This document shows, in pieces, positions 45,294 through 56,659 of a stretch of DNA of 64,000 nt. This DNA is from Cannabis sativa. Lineage: Eukaryota > Streptophyta > Magnoliopsida > Rosales > Cannabaceae. Each line of letters begins with the position of its first letter. Position 1 is the first letter of the stretch. The translations under genes were made by a program, and so were the position numbers. Where the stretch lies: contig NC_083604.1 in NCBI RefSeq assembly GCF_029168945.1, forward strand, positions 28,887,686 to 28,951,685, read 5' to 3'. Below the pieces are notes generated by a model that made no database searches, had not been told where the DNA came from, and saw nothing but the letters and a program-made list of their open reading frames with translations.

Positions 45294-46171
45294 ACCCCGA
45301 AGTAATTAGCGATCGACACAAACTACGGGTGTAGAGGCAAGAATGCACCTACGTTCATGTGAAATCTCAACCAAGCACTACAATAGGGATTTCGAGAACC
45401 ACTAGGACACCTGATCCTGGATTTTTTGACAACAGTGTCAGGTAAATTATACTCATCTCAAACTATTAAACCCATATTTTACCAAAATATGTAGCAAGCG
45501 TACGGGGATCCACGTGGCAGAGGGGGGCCATTCATGGAGAGATCAACATTCTTTGTAGAATTACTCTACACCCAGACTCCCTGAGTAAAGGTGCATTTGG
45601 GAGTAGGTCTCCAATATCAAGATAAATGATCAAGCAAATATTTAGCCATTTGGGAGGTGCTATGCTCCTGGATTATAGGTCCTCCGAGACTCCATCATTT
45701 GCCTAATACAAATTCCAAAGCAGATCATTATACATGACTGTTGCAGCACATAATTAACATCATTACGCAACCAAACTATTTTGATGACTCATTCACCTAG
45801 GAAAGAAAATATGCACTGCCACATCAGTCGCACATGGAACAAATCTTCTCTCACAAAACTCCTACCACGAAGGCTAAGTAGCACCTAGAGACTTAAGGGA
45901 GATGTACCTTTTTTCCTCCCTTAACCCTTCTTTTTCCTATAAATACCTGGAACTGTAATGAGAAAAGGAAATTTTTGGACTCACACACAAAAGTGAGCTC
46001 TCATACTGTAACTTGAATATTCTCTAATCAAGAGAACATTCCAACCATAAATAAAAATGACTCGTAGACTACAGTTCCTTAATACTAGAACAAAGTAAAA
46101 ATCCTTTCTCTAATTTTCTCAATCATCTTTACTAATACTTATTATGTGGTTGTCAAAAATCTCGGTCAATA
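45294..46171 (+). mobile_element. Tat-like gypsy LTR (left limit uncertain)
   Basis: The right limit is set by the primer-binding-site-like TTTTGGTGCTTTCATTGAG at 46172-46190, identical to the one inside the LTR at 56.6 kb. A TATAAATA box at 45940-45947 and the GGATCCACGTGGCAG block near 45510 fit an LTR. Its start is not recognisable but probably lies between 45400 and 45480. It follows a pol/antisense-ORF tail and precedes a gag, so it may be one LTR shared by two tandem copies. Confidence 0.5.
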
Positions 46172-47400
46172 TTTTGGTGCTTTCATTGAGTGTTGTAAAA
46201 AAAAAAAGCAAACAAACAAACTTGCATCTGAATGGCGGCAACAAGAAACAGTCAGCGACCTCCAATATCTCTTGATGATCCAATACACCTAGAAGAGGGG
46301 GTAGCCTCCTAAGTAGATGGTGAAGGGGGTGATACTAATGATCCTGAATATTCATAAGAAGGAGAAACCTATGAAGACGGTGAAGAAGACAAGTATGTAG
46401 AACTCATGTCACTTAGAAAATAGGCTACACAACAAGATGCCAAGTTGGCAAAGCAAAAAGAAATGAAAAGGAGAATGCAAGAGGCATTAGCTGTCATGCA
46501 GCAAGCTTTGGCTTGGGCAAACCTCCATGTTGATCCAACCTCTCTCCCACCAACACTTGGTGAAAATGGAAAAGACCCCTTGCAACACTAAGAAAATCAT
46601 AGACGGACATAAAAAATGCACAATCCCATCCGATATCCTTTCGAAGGTCCTCCATTCACGAAAGGCAACCCTACCACAATACCTAGGGTGAGCAGAACTC
46701 AGTAGGACTCTTGTAAGGTCCATTCTGATCTCCCACAAGGGAAAAATCTACAAGGGGATGTGTTTCCTCATAGTAAACATAAACCCCAAGAGAGTAAGGG
46801 GTGTCAAAGTGTGTTTGTACATTAGGGACAAAAAGGAAGGGGAAGGCAAAGCAAGCGAGACCCGCTAGTGGATTTAAGAGAAATGATCAAAGAAAAACAA
46901 GGGGAACTTAGGGAACACATTAACTCTTGAAAAGTTACTCAGGTAGTGCCAAAGAAATTTTAAATGAAGGCATCTTGGCATAAATGGTCATCCTCAGGAA
47001 AGACATAACTAAAGTGTCCCAAAGACAAAAAGGAGACAATTCTGAGTGTGATTGTGAGAATAGGGAGTCATGCACTAGAAACTTCCTAGAGGCGAAGCTC
47101 CCCAAAAACTTCAAAATGTTAGAGATGACTCAGTACACAGAGGACACGGATCCTAGTGACCATTTCTCAAGATTCAATAGAGTAATGACAGTGCTGAGAG
47201 TGAGCAATGATGCAAAGTGCATGTGCTTCCCATTAACCTTGAGAGGATTTGTAGAAGAATGGTTTAAAAAGTTAGAGCTAGGTTCTGTGAGTTACTGGAA
47301 CAAACTACAAGCTAACTTCTGGAGGCAGTTTGTAGCTGCTAAAAAGATAAACCTCAAAGTCAATGCCTTGACAAATACCACAACTACCTACAGAAACCTT
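46172..47400 (+). pseudogene. Tat-like gypsy leader and gag remnant
   Basis: From about 46233 the frame reads MAATRNSQRPPISLDDP and continues with several stops. A 157-codon open stretch (46984-47457) includes KLPKNFKMLEMTQYTEDTDP, then SDHFSRFNRVM and WFKKLELGSVSYWNKLQ, which are conserved gag blocks equivalent to HKFKMPTWKMYTGREDPLSH at 55.5 kb. It breaks off at about 47390, where minus-strand sequence of another element begins. Confidence 0.7.
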
Positions 47401-47985
47401 GTACTAATAAACCTTTTCCTTTGTCCTTTATGGGATCAGAAGTTCTGGGGTACGTAGGGTTTATTTTCTTTGTAGTATTATTTTTTCGAGGAGCAAGTTC
47501 ACCAGGAATATTTTCATTAAGAGCCAATTTCTCTAATTCAATCATGACCTCCAATCTGGTTAAAGTTTCTTGCATTTGATGAGAGAAGTCTTCTGGTTCT
47601 GCCAATTTCTTTTTGGTTTAGCAAGTTCCTTAGCCATCGAATAACCTCGGGATCTGGCTCATAGTAATACCCTTCCTCTTCTTTGTTGTCACCATCACCT
47701 TCAAGATCGTCGTCCTCAGGATCATCATCTTGCTCTTCTGAGTTGCCTTCTTCATTGATGGGATTCTCATCAACATATTTCTCATTATGTTGAGTTTTCT
47801 TGGTAGGACAACAAGTTACTTCAGATGTATCTCCCACAACATCTACTTTTGCATGTACAGTAGGAGGGTTCATGTCATCCATCATGAGCACCCAATTTGC
47901 CAAAAGTGGTTCTTGTGGCTACCACTGTTGCAGTTTACAACTTGGGTATCAACTCTTTTTTTAGCTCTCAATAATGCACCAAAAA
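47401..47985 (-). pseudogene. Leader/gag N-terminus of a minus-strand Tat-like element
   Basis: Minus-strand frames at 47903-47538 and 47605-47384 overlap in different registers. The first reads MANWVLMMDDMNPP and then a strongly acidic run of Glu/Asp. The second has FSHQMQETLTRLEVMIELEK, like a gag N-terminal helix. Just upstream on the minus strand, TTTGGTGCATTATTGAGAG (47982-47964) resembles the Tat primer-binding site. The acidic N-terminus is unusual but fits a gag leader. Confidence 0.5.
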
Positions 47986-47991
47986 ATTTAC

Positions 47992-48433
47992 TGAGATTTT
48001 TAAAAATTGGGTATAATTATATTAAAGCTAAAGAAATAGATAAAAAATGAAGAACAATACAAGAGATTTTATGTGGTTTAAGGATTAATGACCTCTAGCC
48101 CATGAGTCAATATTATTATGACTGGAAAAGCCTTTGAGTATTACACAAATATTTGCCAAGTTAACAATTCCTAGAATTTGCCTTAGCTCTCAAGTATCAC
48201 CCTTTGCATGAATGAGTTTTCTTATATTTATAGACTTAGGGTTCTTATCTATAAACTTTGCCTACTAATGGGGTAAATACAAATGACATATCGACTTTGG
48301 GTCCATCTGGTGGAGCTTAACCCATGAGACATTGATCTTTTGCTTACGTGGATGCCACATGATGTTGATATTGTCAAAATATGTCAAGGTTTTGTAAATA
48401 ATAGAGACACATGAATGCTTTCTTGACAATTAC
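47992..48433 (-). mobile_element. Partial LTR of the minus-strand Tat-like element
   Basis: Read on the minus strand this ends AAAATCTCA just before the primer-binding-site-like sequence. The upstream part of the LTR is cut at 48433 by the LTR of the next element. There is no coding content, and the identification rests on context. Confidence 0.4.
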
Positions 48434-49116
48434 TGTTGACTTCGCTTTTAGCCAACGACAATGAGTCTTTTTGATAAGCGATAAAAGATATGTCGTAATG
48501 GATATATATAATAAAGCAATAATAAGACACAGAAATTTTATAGAGGTTCAGCCCCGAGCAGTTCGATAATAGCCTAATCCTCGGTATTTGTATTGACTTA
48601 AGAACAAGGAAGAAGATTCCTTTTCTTATAGCTATTACAACAGTATCTCTGAATATATAATTCTTAGATAATAGTATAGCCTTAGCTTAGCTGCGTATCG
48701 GCTTATAATTTTTTGGTCCTTTGCCCAGTGAACATTCCTAACTATTTATAGGGCTGGGAAACTTGAGGAGGAAGAGTTTCCTCTCTCGTTACAATGCGCA
48801 TAAACAGAAAGATCGTGTGATCAATGCTGAATGCAAGGATAGTGGGATTGAGGCTAAGTACACTGATAGTGGGATCGTGTGTATGCCATATCCACGTAAG
48901 TTGATCCCTGAGTTGTAGGGATTGAGCTGATGACTCATGGTGCGAAAGCTAAATTTGATAAGTGTTGATTGCCCTACACGGCTCGTTGAATATCTCATTC
49001 TAGATGTGTCAGCGAGGCGTCCTGCTCGGTCTATCAGTCCGAGCAGATGCTCCAAGTGAACTCCGCGTGTCACCATTCTCGTGATGCCACGTCAGAGTAT
49101 AAAATTTGGGATAACA
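48434..49116 (-). mobile_element. 3' LTR of the Tat-lineage element
   Basis: 683 bp, reading on the minus strand from TGTTATCCCAAATTTTA to GAAGTCAACA. The polypurine tract, minus-strand CTTGGGGGGCAAA (49129-49117), adjoins it. The left flank bases are ATTAC. Its match to 56660-57341 includes the AGCAATAATAAGACACAG and CCGAGCAGTTCG blocks. Confidence 0.9.
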
Positions 49117-49413
49117 TTTGCCCCCCAAGTCTGTACGGGACCTCTGAGGTTGCGTGTAGACTTATTCCGAGCTGGTTCTGCCTTTGTATGGGGACACGTG
49201 TCGAGCATGACCGTTCGAGACTCGATGTGAAGCTGACTGGGCATCCCTTTGGTTTTTGGCTAATTAATGCTCTGACAATTAATATTTTGAAATATGATTT
49301 TCTCTCTCCACGGCTGACGGTTGCACTTGATTACTTTTGATTTCCCATATTTGCTTTTGAGGCGGGAAGCCGAGGCGTCTGAGGTTCCTTTTGATACAGT
49401 TACCCCCTTTGCC

Positions 49414-49421
49414 TATAAATA
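49414..49421 (+). promoter_or_regulatory. TATA box upstream of the antisense ORF
   Basis: TATAAATA in the context GCCTATAAATACCC lies on the plus strand, about 460 bases before the antisense ORF start and outside the LTR. It is well placed to drive an independent antisense transcript. Confidence 0.55.
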
Positions 49422-49878
49422 CCCATAGTACTGGCACATAACCCATTTTATCACCCTTCGTTGTTAAGTAAACTCCAGAGCGAAAAGAGAGTTTTCTGGC
49501 TTCAAAGTTGCCGAAGTTTCTGATTTCCTTTATGTTTTTCTTTGTATGTTTACACTTTGAATGCAACTATGCTGTAGAAGAATGCTTAGGAAACCTTAGG
49601 GGTAGAAACTTCTGCGACTCTTCTTTACCATGTCTTCATGTGGGCTTACAGCCGTAGAGCTTGTCTTTGAACCGCATTGTGTCTGTCTTCCATCTTGCTT
49701 ATTCTAAGCTTCATGAACTTTTTTGCCCTAACTCAAGAAAACTTTCTAACTTCTTGAGCTTTGACTTTTCTTTAGACATAGTCGTTCTTTAATCTGTTGA
49801 GTACTCCTGGTCGGCATATTTTCTTGTTTCTCGTTTGATACTATGTCCAACACTCATCTTGTGTGTTGTCTTTTGTAG

Positions 49879-52602
49879 ATGAACCCAGGTGAGTCTTGGG
49901 AACTCGGGCATCAGATCAACCAGCATTTGCTTCAACTTCTGCACGAGGTTCATCCTCGTCTTCGTGCTAGTCCTCCTTCTAGCGAAGGAAATTCTTCTGA
50001 CCTTGTACCCACCCATAGGATAATGGCTCGTACAAAGAAAACCACGCGTCTGGCCGACACTTATGATCCTCAAGTGGCTCGGCTTGCCACTCTGCCCGAC
50101 GCCGAACAGGATTCGGCCGTCCTGATGGAGGAGGACCGTGAGGGGGACGCTGAGGTCCAGGAGTTGAGGAGCTGGACAAGGTGCGTCCGGGCAGTCCTTC
50201 CGAGGTGGAGGGAGAGGAAGTGGTTGAACCCCCTAACTTCGGGGAGTACAACGAGGCTGGGCAGCCAGTTGATGCTGACGGAGACGTCTTGGTTGAGAGC
50301 GTGGACTATGTCAGTGTGGAGCTTGCTGAGGCGGTTCCTCATAGGAGGGAGGGTGCCTTGGGCGCCAGGTGGGTAAGTCCTCCGTCCAAGTTCGGAGGCA
50401 CGCCTTCAAACTCTCGACCAGGACGGGTACCTGGGCGAGTTGGACTGCTACATTCCCACCCACGACAATCGTGCCACAAATCTTGATAAGGGAATGTGCA
50501 CTTGGTCGGGGGCTCACGGCCAGTAAGGGGCGTTGATGCCCTTGCACAAGTACTTCAGGGATGTGGCAGACTTCTTTGGTCTCTACTCGGCCCAAATTAC
50601 TCCAAAGGGCATTAAGTATTTGTTCGCTCTCTTTGCCCTCTACGCTTCCCAATGATGGGATGCTCCTTCCCCCCACGAGGTCGCCTGGTTCTTCGACTTG
50701 AAGTCTACCCCCAAGCAAGGTAGGTTGGGGTACTTTTACTTCTCTCAGCCAGGCTTCAAGTGGTTGAGCGGCACGGATGACAAGGCCATTAGCAAAATAG
50801 GGCGTTTTGTTAATGAGTACTTCATGGTGAAGGATCCAAGCATTACCCGGACTCAGTTTCAGCAGATTCTGACAGATCACCGTCCTCCCCTCACTCTTGC
50901 TCTTAGGGATAGAGCTCAAAAACTTGCCCGGTTGCTGGAGGAAGATAGGAATATCATCTAGTTGACCTCCGATGATAATCTGGTGAAGTATGGGCTTTAC
51001 CCTTAGGACTTTTCTCCTAAGTCCGTGGCGGGGAAGAAGAGGAAGTTCGGTGCTGGCCGGCCTGAACGAGCTCATAAGGAGGATGAGCTCCTTCAACTTA
51101 AGCATGAAGCTAAGTTGAAGGGAGGTGTCAGGGCTAAGTAGTATGCTCATGAGCCTTTGGATGCTGAGGATGAAGCTGAGGCTGAGCAGATGACCCCATT
51201 GAAGAGGAAGAAGAAACTCTCGGCCACACCTAGGCCTGTTGAACATGCAATTCGCATAAGGGAGCCCACTTCACCTGTTCGGCCATCTCCCCCCTTTGCT
51301 GGAAAAGGGAAGGTTGTCATGTTTGAGACAAGATCAATGTTAGGTGATGATGGACTTCTGAGTCTCTGTGCGGGCGGTCACCTTGCATTTTACTTCTCTT
51401 TTGAGCTTCTTGACTTTCATGCCTTGTGTTTTCTGATGGCTATTTTCTAACCATACTATTTTTGTTCTATGTAGACATGTCTCAGCAGATGATCGATGCT
51501 CTGAGGAAGAGAATGGGCTGAAGCTCTAGTGCCTCTCCTCCGGCCAAGAAGTCAAAGGGCGGTGAGGGGTCCTCGGAGAAGAGACCTTTTGGAGAGGTCA
51601 TTAAACTTTTCGAGGAGCTGACTGCTGCAAACCCTTCTACCCCTAAATCTGCCAAGTCCAAGGAGTCTGGACCACCAATGGCTGGGTCTAAACTGGTCAG
51701 GAGTACTCCTGAGCGGGTGCAGGCACCAACTCCGCCTTTGCCTGTGCTTCTAAAGGCCAAAAAAGGCAAGGAGATGCTGGCCCACTACATGAACCGACTG
51801 GTTCCCGAGGCCAGTGAGCAACTGGCTAGTGCTGATAGTGACTCATCCCTGGATGTGTTGGTGGGCGGAATCCTGAAGGAGTTTACCAGGGTAAGTCTTT
51901 TTTGATACTTCCCTTTAACTTTTCACACTTAGCTCCATATGCTGAATTTTTTTCTTTGTGCAGGCCGGTCTGAAGTTAGCCTACACTTACTCCCGGGCTA
52001 AGTCTGTTGCTTCCAAGAGTGCGGCTCTATTCGACACATTGAGGGCGGAGGTGGACTTGGCCAAAAAGGAAGCTGAGGGGGCCAGGGCGCAAGCTGGAGC
52101 TGTTCGGCTGGAGTTGGGCAAAGCCAACAAGAAGCTATTTGCTGCTGAGAAGAAGATCTCCGTGCTGACAAAGGATCTCGAAGCTGCTGATCGCTTTGAG
52201 GAGACCATCGAGATCTTATCTGCTGAAGTAAACAGTCTTCAGGATGAGAGGACTTCTCTGCGGCAGGTTCTTCTTCGGATGAAGGAGGAGAAGGAGGCCA
52301 AGGTGAGGGAGCTGACGACCGAGGTGGACAGGTTGAAGGAGAAGGTCAATGCCTTGGAGACAGTCAGCCTCGAGCTCTTCTTCGATTTCTAGAAAGCTAA
52401 TCCCCGGGCCAACTTTGACTACTTGGGCGAGGCTAAGGACATGTACCTTGAGTACTGCGCGGCCCAAGTTGCTGATGGTGGGAACGAGGTGGTTGCTTCA
52501 ACCTCTGGCCAAGCTGCTTCAACCTCTGGTCAGGCTGCTGATGCTTCTCCTGTTCAAACAACAGATCCTCCTGCTCCAGTTGGCCCAGAAGAACCGAACT
52601 AA
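49879..52602 (+). pseudogene. Antisense extra ORF of the Tat-lineage element, lightly damaged
   Basis: It is plus-strand, opposite to gag-pol. Start ATG 49879 (MNPGESWELG). Segments: a basic region MARTKKTTRLADTYD; after a frameshift near 50180 an acidic stretch (EGEEVVEPPNF); a globular domain about 50550-50960 with YFRDVADFFGLYSAQITPKG, GYFYFSQPGFKWL and FMVKDPSITRTQFQQ; a KRKKK nuclear-localisation-like patch near 51200; a second part from 51478; a spliced intron; a long coiled coil (51964-52370); and a Ser/Pro/Gln-rich acidic tail ending PVGPEEPN at 52602. Stops are TGA 50653, TAG 50959, TAG near 51139, TGA near 51519 and TAG 52390. Extra antisense ORFs are known in Tat-lineage elements; their function is not established. 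Confidence 0.65.
51891..51963 (+). other. Predicted 73-bp intron in the antisense ORF
   Basis: The donor ACCAGG/GTAAGTC and the acceptor TTTCTTTGTGCAG/GCC are strong plant splice signals. The acceptor-side frame continues in phase into the coiled coil (AGLKLAYTYSRAKSVASKSA). The TTTTT-rich intron interior contrasts with GC-rich flanks. A second probable intron lies at about 51400-51475, ending CTATGTAG before ACATGTCTCAGCAG. Confidence 0.7.
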
Positions 52603-53267
52603 GAGCCTGGGACTCCAGCTGTTTAAACACTTCTCTTTTTATCTCCTTTTTATATATATATATATCCTATTCGGCCTCAGGGCCTTTTTTAAGACATCAT
52701 GACCAACCAAGCGGTCTTTGAACTTGGAATTATTTTTCATTTTTTAGACAACAGGCTAACCAGGCAGCTTTTAATCCCGGTACTACGTGCTTTTGTCATC
52801 CTTAATGAATTTCATTCTCTGTTTATAATTGTCGTGCAATTGTAATTGTTTTATTTTTACCAAATGCTTTGTACAGGTATAGGTGCCCCCCAAGTGACTG
52901 AGCAGACGTATGACTCTTGGTCACTTGTCTTTCGCAAATATATTGCTTATCTGTTCGGTGTTTTGGGTTCGACTAAACCTTTTGTACGCACTTTAGGTAA
53001 ATTATAATCATGCTGATTTTTTCGACTCAATACAATTGGAAATACTATCTTTATTCATTTATTGATCGAAAATATATTTGTTACCGTGGTAACTTACATC
53101 AGAGCTATTTGATCTAATCTGATCTTTTAGCTTATCATGAAAAAAAACAAATTGTAGACATAAGAAATTGTACTTTAAAGTGGTCTTGCCAACCTGAGTA
53201 CTTTGTTTCTGAAATCTTTGTGCGTAGTCCGCCCAGAAGGCCATTCACTTAGAAGCGAATGTTCATT

Positions 53268-53361
53268 TAGTACTTTAAAATGGTCTAGCCAATCTGAGTA
53301 CTTTTAAGTGGTCAACCCGACCTGAGTACTTTGAAGTGGCCATCCTGACCTGAGTACTTTA
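53268..53361. repeat. 28-bp minisatellite
   Basis: The unit is GAGTACTTTNAAGTGGTCNN plus about eight bases. Three or four adjacent copies run from 53268 to 53361, with an outlying pair at about 53170-53205. It lies in the tail-to-tail gap between the antisense ORF end and the end of pol, where both transcripts would terminate. The rest of 52603-53358 shows no gene. Confidence 0.8.
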
Positions 53362-53757
53362 TTGGTAGTATTTCCTTAAATGTTCTCCATTCCAGTACCA
53401 TGGTACTAGAATGAGTTGCATTTTTTCGTCATACTTACCTAATTTGTATGCTCCGGAGTCGAGAACTTCGACCACCTGGTATGGTCCTTCCCAGTTAGGT
53501 CCTAGTACACCTGATGTGCTATCTTTGGTGTTTAGGAATACCCTTCTTAGGACCATATCTCCCACGAAGAATTTCCGAGCTTTCACTTGTTTGTTGAAAT
53601 ACCGAGCAACTTTTTGTTGATGAGCTACCAACTTTAAGTTTGCAGTTGCTCGTTTTTCTTCGATTTCATCAAGTGATTTTGTAAGGAGTATGTGATTGGT
53701 ACCTTGATCGTACATCAATCTTCTGTGGGAAGGTGGCTCGAGTTCGACGGGCAGCAT
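53359..53757 (-). pseudogene. Integrase C-terminal remnant of the Tat-lineage element
   Basis: 133 codons, open. It begins within the family MLPVELEPPSHRRLMYD block and continues through VARYFNKQVKARKFFVGDMV, GVLGPNWEGPYQVVEV and ends WNGEHLRKYYQ. This is the tail of integrase; zinc-binding and catalytic domains are absent. It is well preserved, yet it follows the protease frame after only ~160 bp, so the deletion removed RT through the integrase core. Confidence 0.85.
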
Positions 53758-53920
53758 AGCTTCATAACTTTCTGGCCAGGATAGCTGGATCGATCTCGAT
53801 CTCTTCTAACTCTTCCACAAGTCCAACATTGCTGCTTGGGTTCCCAAGTCGAGGATCCACATCTTCATCCTAGCCTTGGGAAGTTTCCTACTTGGGAATA
53901 TTTTTTCCCTTGTTTGGGCT

Positions 53921-55672
53921 CTAGCTGGAGGATATTTCCTTTTTAGCCTTGGCCACTGCAAGGTTGTAACATTCCCGAGCAGATTGCTGATTCCCTCTAA
54001 GACACCGTACCCCATTTTCGGTTGGAAACTTTAGGCACGAGTGAAATATTGATGTGACAGCTTTTAAGTCATACAAGGGTGGTCGGCCAAGCATTACGTT
54101 AAAGGCTGAAGGAACATCCAATATTAGGAACTGCGCCATGATAGTTATGCTCGTTGGAGCTTGTCCAACTGTGAGGGGTAGCCGGATTTGTCCTAGAGGT
54201 GCAACTCCTTGACCGGAGAAACCATAGACAGGCTGGAGGCATGGAGTCAGATCCTTGAGCTGGAGCCCCATCTTCTCATTAGCAGTCTTGAACAAAATGT
54301 TTGAAGAAGCTCCATTATCGATCATGGTTCTAGCCACCATTTTGTTTGCTATCTGGACTTCCACGACCAGCAGGTCATTGTGCGGGAATCTAATCTGGAC
54401 AACATCTTCATCGTTGAAAGTTATGGTTGGCTCTCCTGCTCGTGGAACTTTGGGCTTCCTCTCTTCCACGGCCAGGATGACTTCTTCTTGCTCGTACTGA
54501 GCTGTTCGGGCATATCTCTCTTGAGCTTTTCCCGTATCTCCAGCGATGTGTGGGCCTCCAATAATGACTTGCAAGTGTCCATCTATCGGTGGAGGTAATA
54601 GATTCTGGTTGTTTTGGCCTTGGTTGGCCTTGACATACTTCTGTAAGTGTGGGTTGTTTTTCTTAACCAGATATTCTATTTCCCGCTTCAAGTTGTAGCA
54701 TTCATTGGTGTCGTGGCCGTAGTCTCCGTGGAACCAACAAAATTTTGTCATGTCCCTTTTATTGGTATCTTTCTTCATGGGCCCGGGCTTCTTGTACGGA
54801 ATTAACGACTGAGTTGCCATATACACACTCTCTATATCTTCAGTTAGAATAGTGAATGCAGTGTGTTTGGCATGATCACGGGGAGTCTGTCCGGATTTCT
54901 CGGTGAACTTTCCTTTCTTCCCGTTTCCTTGCTTGTGGTTGTTGCTTGAACGCTTGCCACTTGAATTGCTGGAATAATTGGGAAGTTGGGCGGATGTTCC
55001 AGTGGAAGGAGCCTTCGTTTTGCCCGACTTTTGCTCACCTTCTGCTCGTTGAATGGCTTCTTCGAGCTTGATGGAGCCTTCGGCTCGGTCAAGGAAATCA
55101 CTCATTGAGTCGACCGGTCCGTTCTTCCTTATATCCTTCCATAGTTCACCAAGGACTTCAATGCCCCCCAGTATCGAGTATAACTTTCCATCCTCGGTTA
55201 CCCGCGACACTTTAGTCACTTCCGTCATGAATCTGCTAATGTATGTCCGGAGTGGCTCGCCTGGTCGTTGCTTTACTTCGACCAAATCTCCCAGATGCAA
55301 TGGGAGCTGACGTGAGGAAGAGAACTGTGCATGGAATTCTAAAGAGAAGGTTTTCCATGAACTAAACTTTCCAAGAGCCAACTTGAAATACCATTGCTGT
55401 GCGGCTTCCGACAGAGTGGCGGGGAAGATTCTGCAGCATACGTCCCCTCGTACTCCTTGTAAATCCATTTGCATCTCAAAATACTTGAGATGGGAAAGAG
55501 GATCTTCTCTCCCAGTATACATCTTCCATGTTGGCATTTTGAACTTGTGGGGCAGTGGCAGTAGATTGATCTCTGGTGAGAAGGGAGTTCCGCAAGCACA
55601 GTCTGACTCAAGATCATTCTTACGCTGTCTGGCCATGCCATGAAACATATTCTTCAACTCGTCAAGCTGGGC
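53921..55672 (-). pseudogene. Gag-protease frame of the Tat-lineage element
   Basis: The open frame runs from just after a stop codon (55675-55673) to 53921, about 583 codons. Gag: HKFKMPTWKMYTGREDPLSH (~residue 45), WYFKLALGKFSSW, then QRPGEPLRTYISRFM. A zinc-knuckle-like FCWFHGDYGHDTNEC lies near residue 310. Protease: MIDNGASSNILF (~450), followed by LILDVPSAFNVMLGRPPLYD. Sense translation on the minus strand is intact for both domains, so a Gag-protease could still be made if translation enters this frame past the upstream stop. RT does not follow. Gag would form particles and protease would cleave them. Confidence 0.85.
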
Positions 55673-56602
55673 CTATACGGCTGGGTTGACTTGATTGGCG
55701 TTTTGGTCAGTTTGGATTACGTCAGCATCTTTCTGAGCAGGGATCTGAGTATGGGCTCCGGGCTGCACGATTGTTGTATTATTCTGCTCGTCTGTTCCCC
55801 TTCTTCTGTTTAGATCGTCCCTTAGGTCATGGGTCGTTCCCAACCTATCGAACACAGAAGAGCCTGGTTGCCTTAGCGATTGATTCGCTTGGTTGACAGA
55901 CGGAATGACTCCATTATTCTGATTGGATCCGTCAGGTATGGCTCCTCCTGATGAATTCCTGGACAAGGTCTGCCCGCCTACCTCTTGGCCCACGAGTTGA
56001 ACTCGTGACCGGGGATTGGACGGCTGACCATTGGTTGTCTGGGAGGCATTCATCGTTGAGTAATCCTCCGTTTCTCCCAGGGGAATGACGCTCGACGTTT
56101 GCTGGCCTACAGTCTAGTAGGCTCTTCGTATCAGCACGGTAGCTTACCGACTACGATCATTGATCTCTGCATGGTGAGCCCTTAATGCCTCCATCTCTTT
56201 ATCTCTCCATTCAGCGAACATACGCCTCTGTTCATCCAAAGGGAGATTTACTGCGGCATGCAGTTCATCCTGATCATGATGCAGAGTGTTGCTATGACCC
56301 TGCATTCCGAGCGCAGCACAGAGATTTTGCAATTTGGTTGCATCTCCGATGGTTGTTTGGGCGTTGAATCCTGGCGGAATAGTCGTGTTATGAATGCCCT
56401 GGCTGTGTGTGGAACTGTTATTCCCAGTCTCTCGCACACCAGGCATAGTTTCAGTAACAGGAGTTGTCCCACCATTCACCACGCTTCCCGTCTGTCCAAG
56501 ATTGACAGCAGGTGGAACCCTTGAACTCCTTGGGTCCTGCAATGTCGGATCCAGCGTCTGTGAATTTGCTGGGTCAGACAGGCCTCTACGAGTTTGCACC
56601 AT
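55673..56602 (-). pseudogene. Gag leader region
   Basis: 56602-56144 starts ATG (MVQTRRGLSDPANSQTLDPT) and is Ser/Thr/Pro/Asn-rich, with a charged helix (DEQRRMFAEWRDKEMEALR) at its end. After a stop near 56144, 56053-55673 continues the low-complexity leader (MNASQTTNGQPSNPRS) in the gag frame. A single stop at 55675-55673 separates it from gag. The ATG lies about 58 bases after the LTR, which is a natural gag start, so the element has at least two stops between the start and core gag. Confidence 0.7.
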
Positions 56603-56639
56603 CGTGTTGTATGTCGAAAAGAGCGATCTGCGATTCTCC

Positions 56640-56659
56640 TCTCAATGAAAGCACCAAAA
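56640..56659 (-). promoter_or_regulatory. Tat-type primer-binding-site region
   Basis: The minus strand reads TTTTGGTGCTTTCATTGAGA directly after the 5' LTR end GATGTCAACA. The same word occurs after the LTR at 46171. It occupies the primer-binding position, though I cannot name the tRNA from sequence alone. Confidence 0.7.

Noticed and set aside
48789..49076. 95-codon minus-strand frame, repeated at 57015-57302
   Set aside because: It lies in the two LTRs of the Tat element; the repetition is an LTR effect.
50311..51246. 311-codon minus-strand frame opposite the antisense ORF
   Set aside because: It runs through the GC-rich plus-strand ORF. The plus strand carries the splice signals, the coiled coil and the domain-like sequence, so the minus frame is a shadow despite its length.
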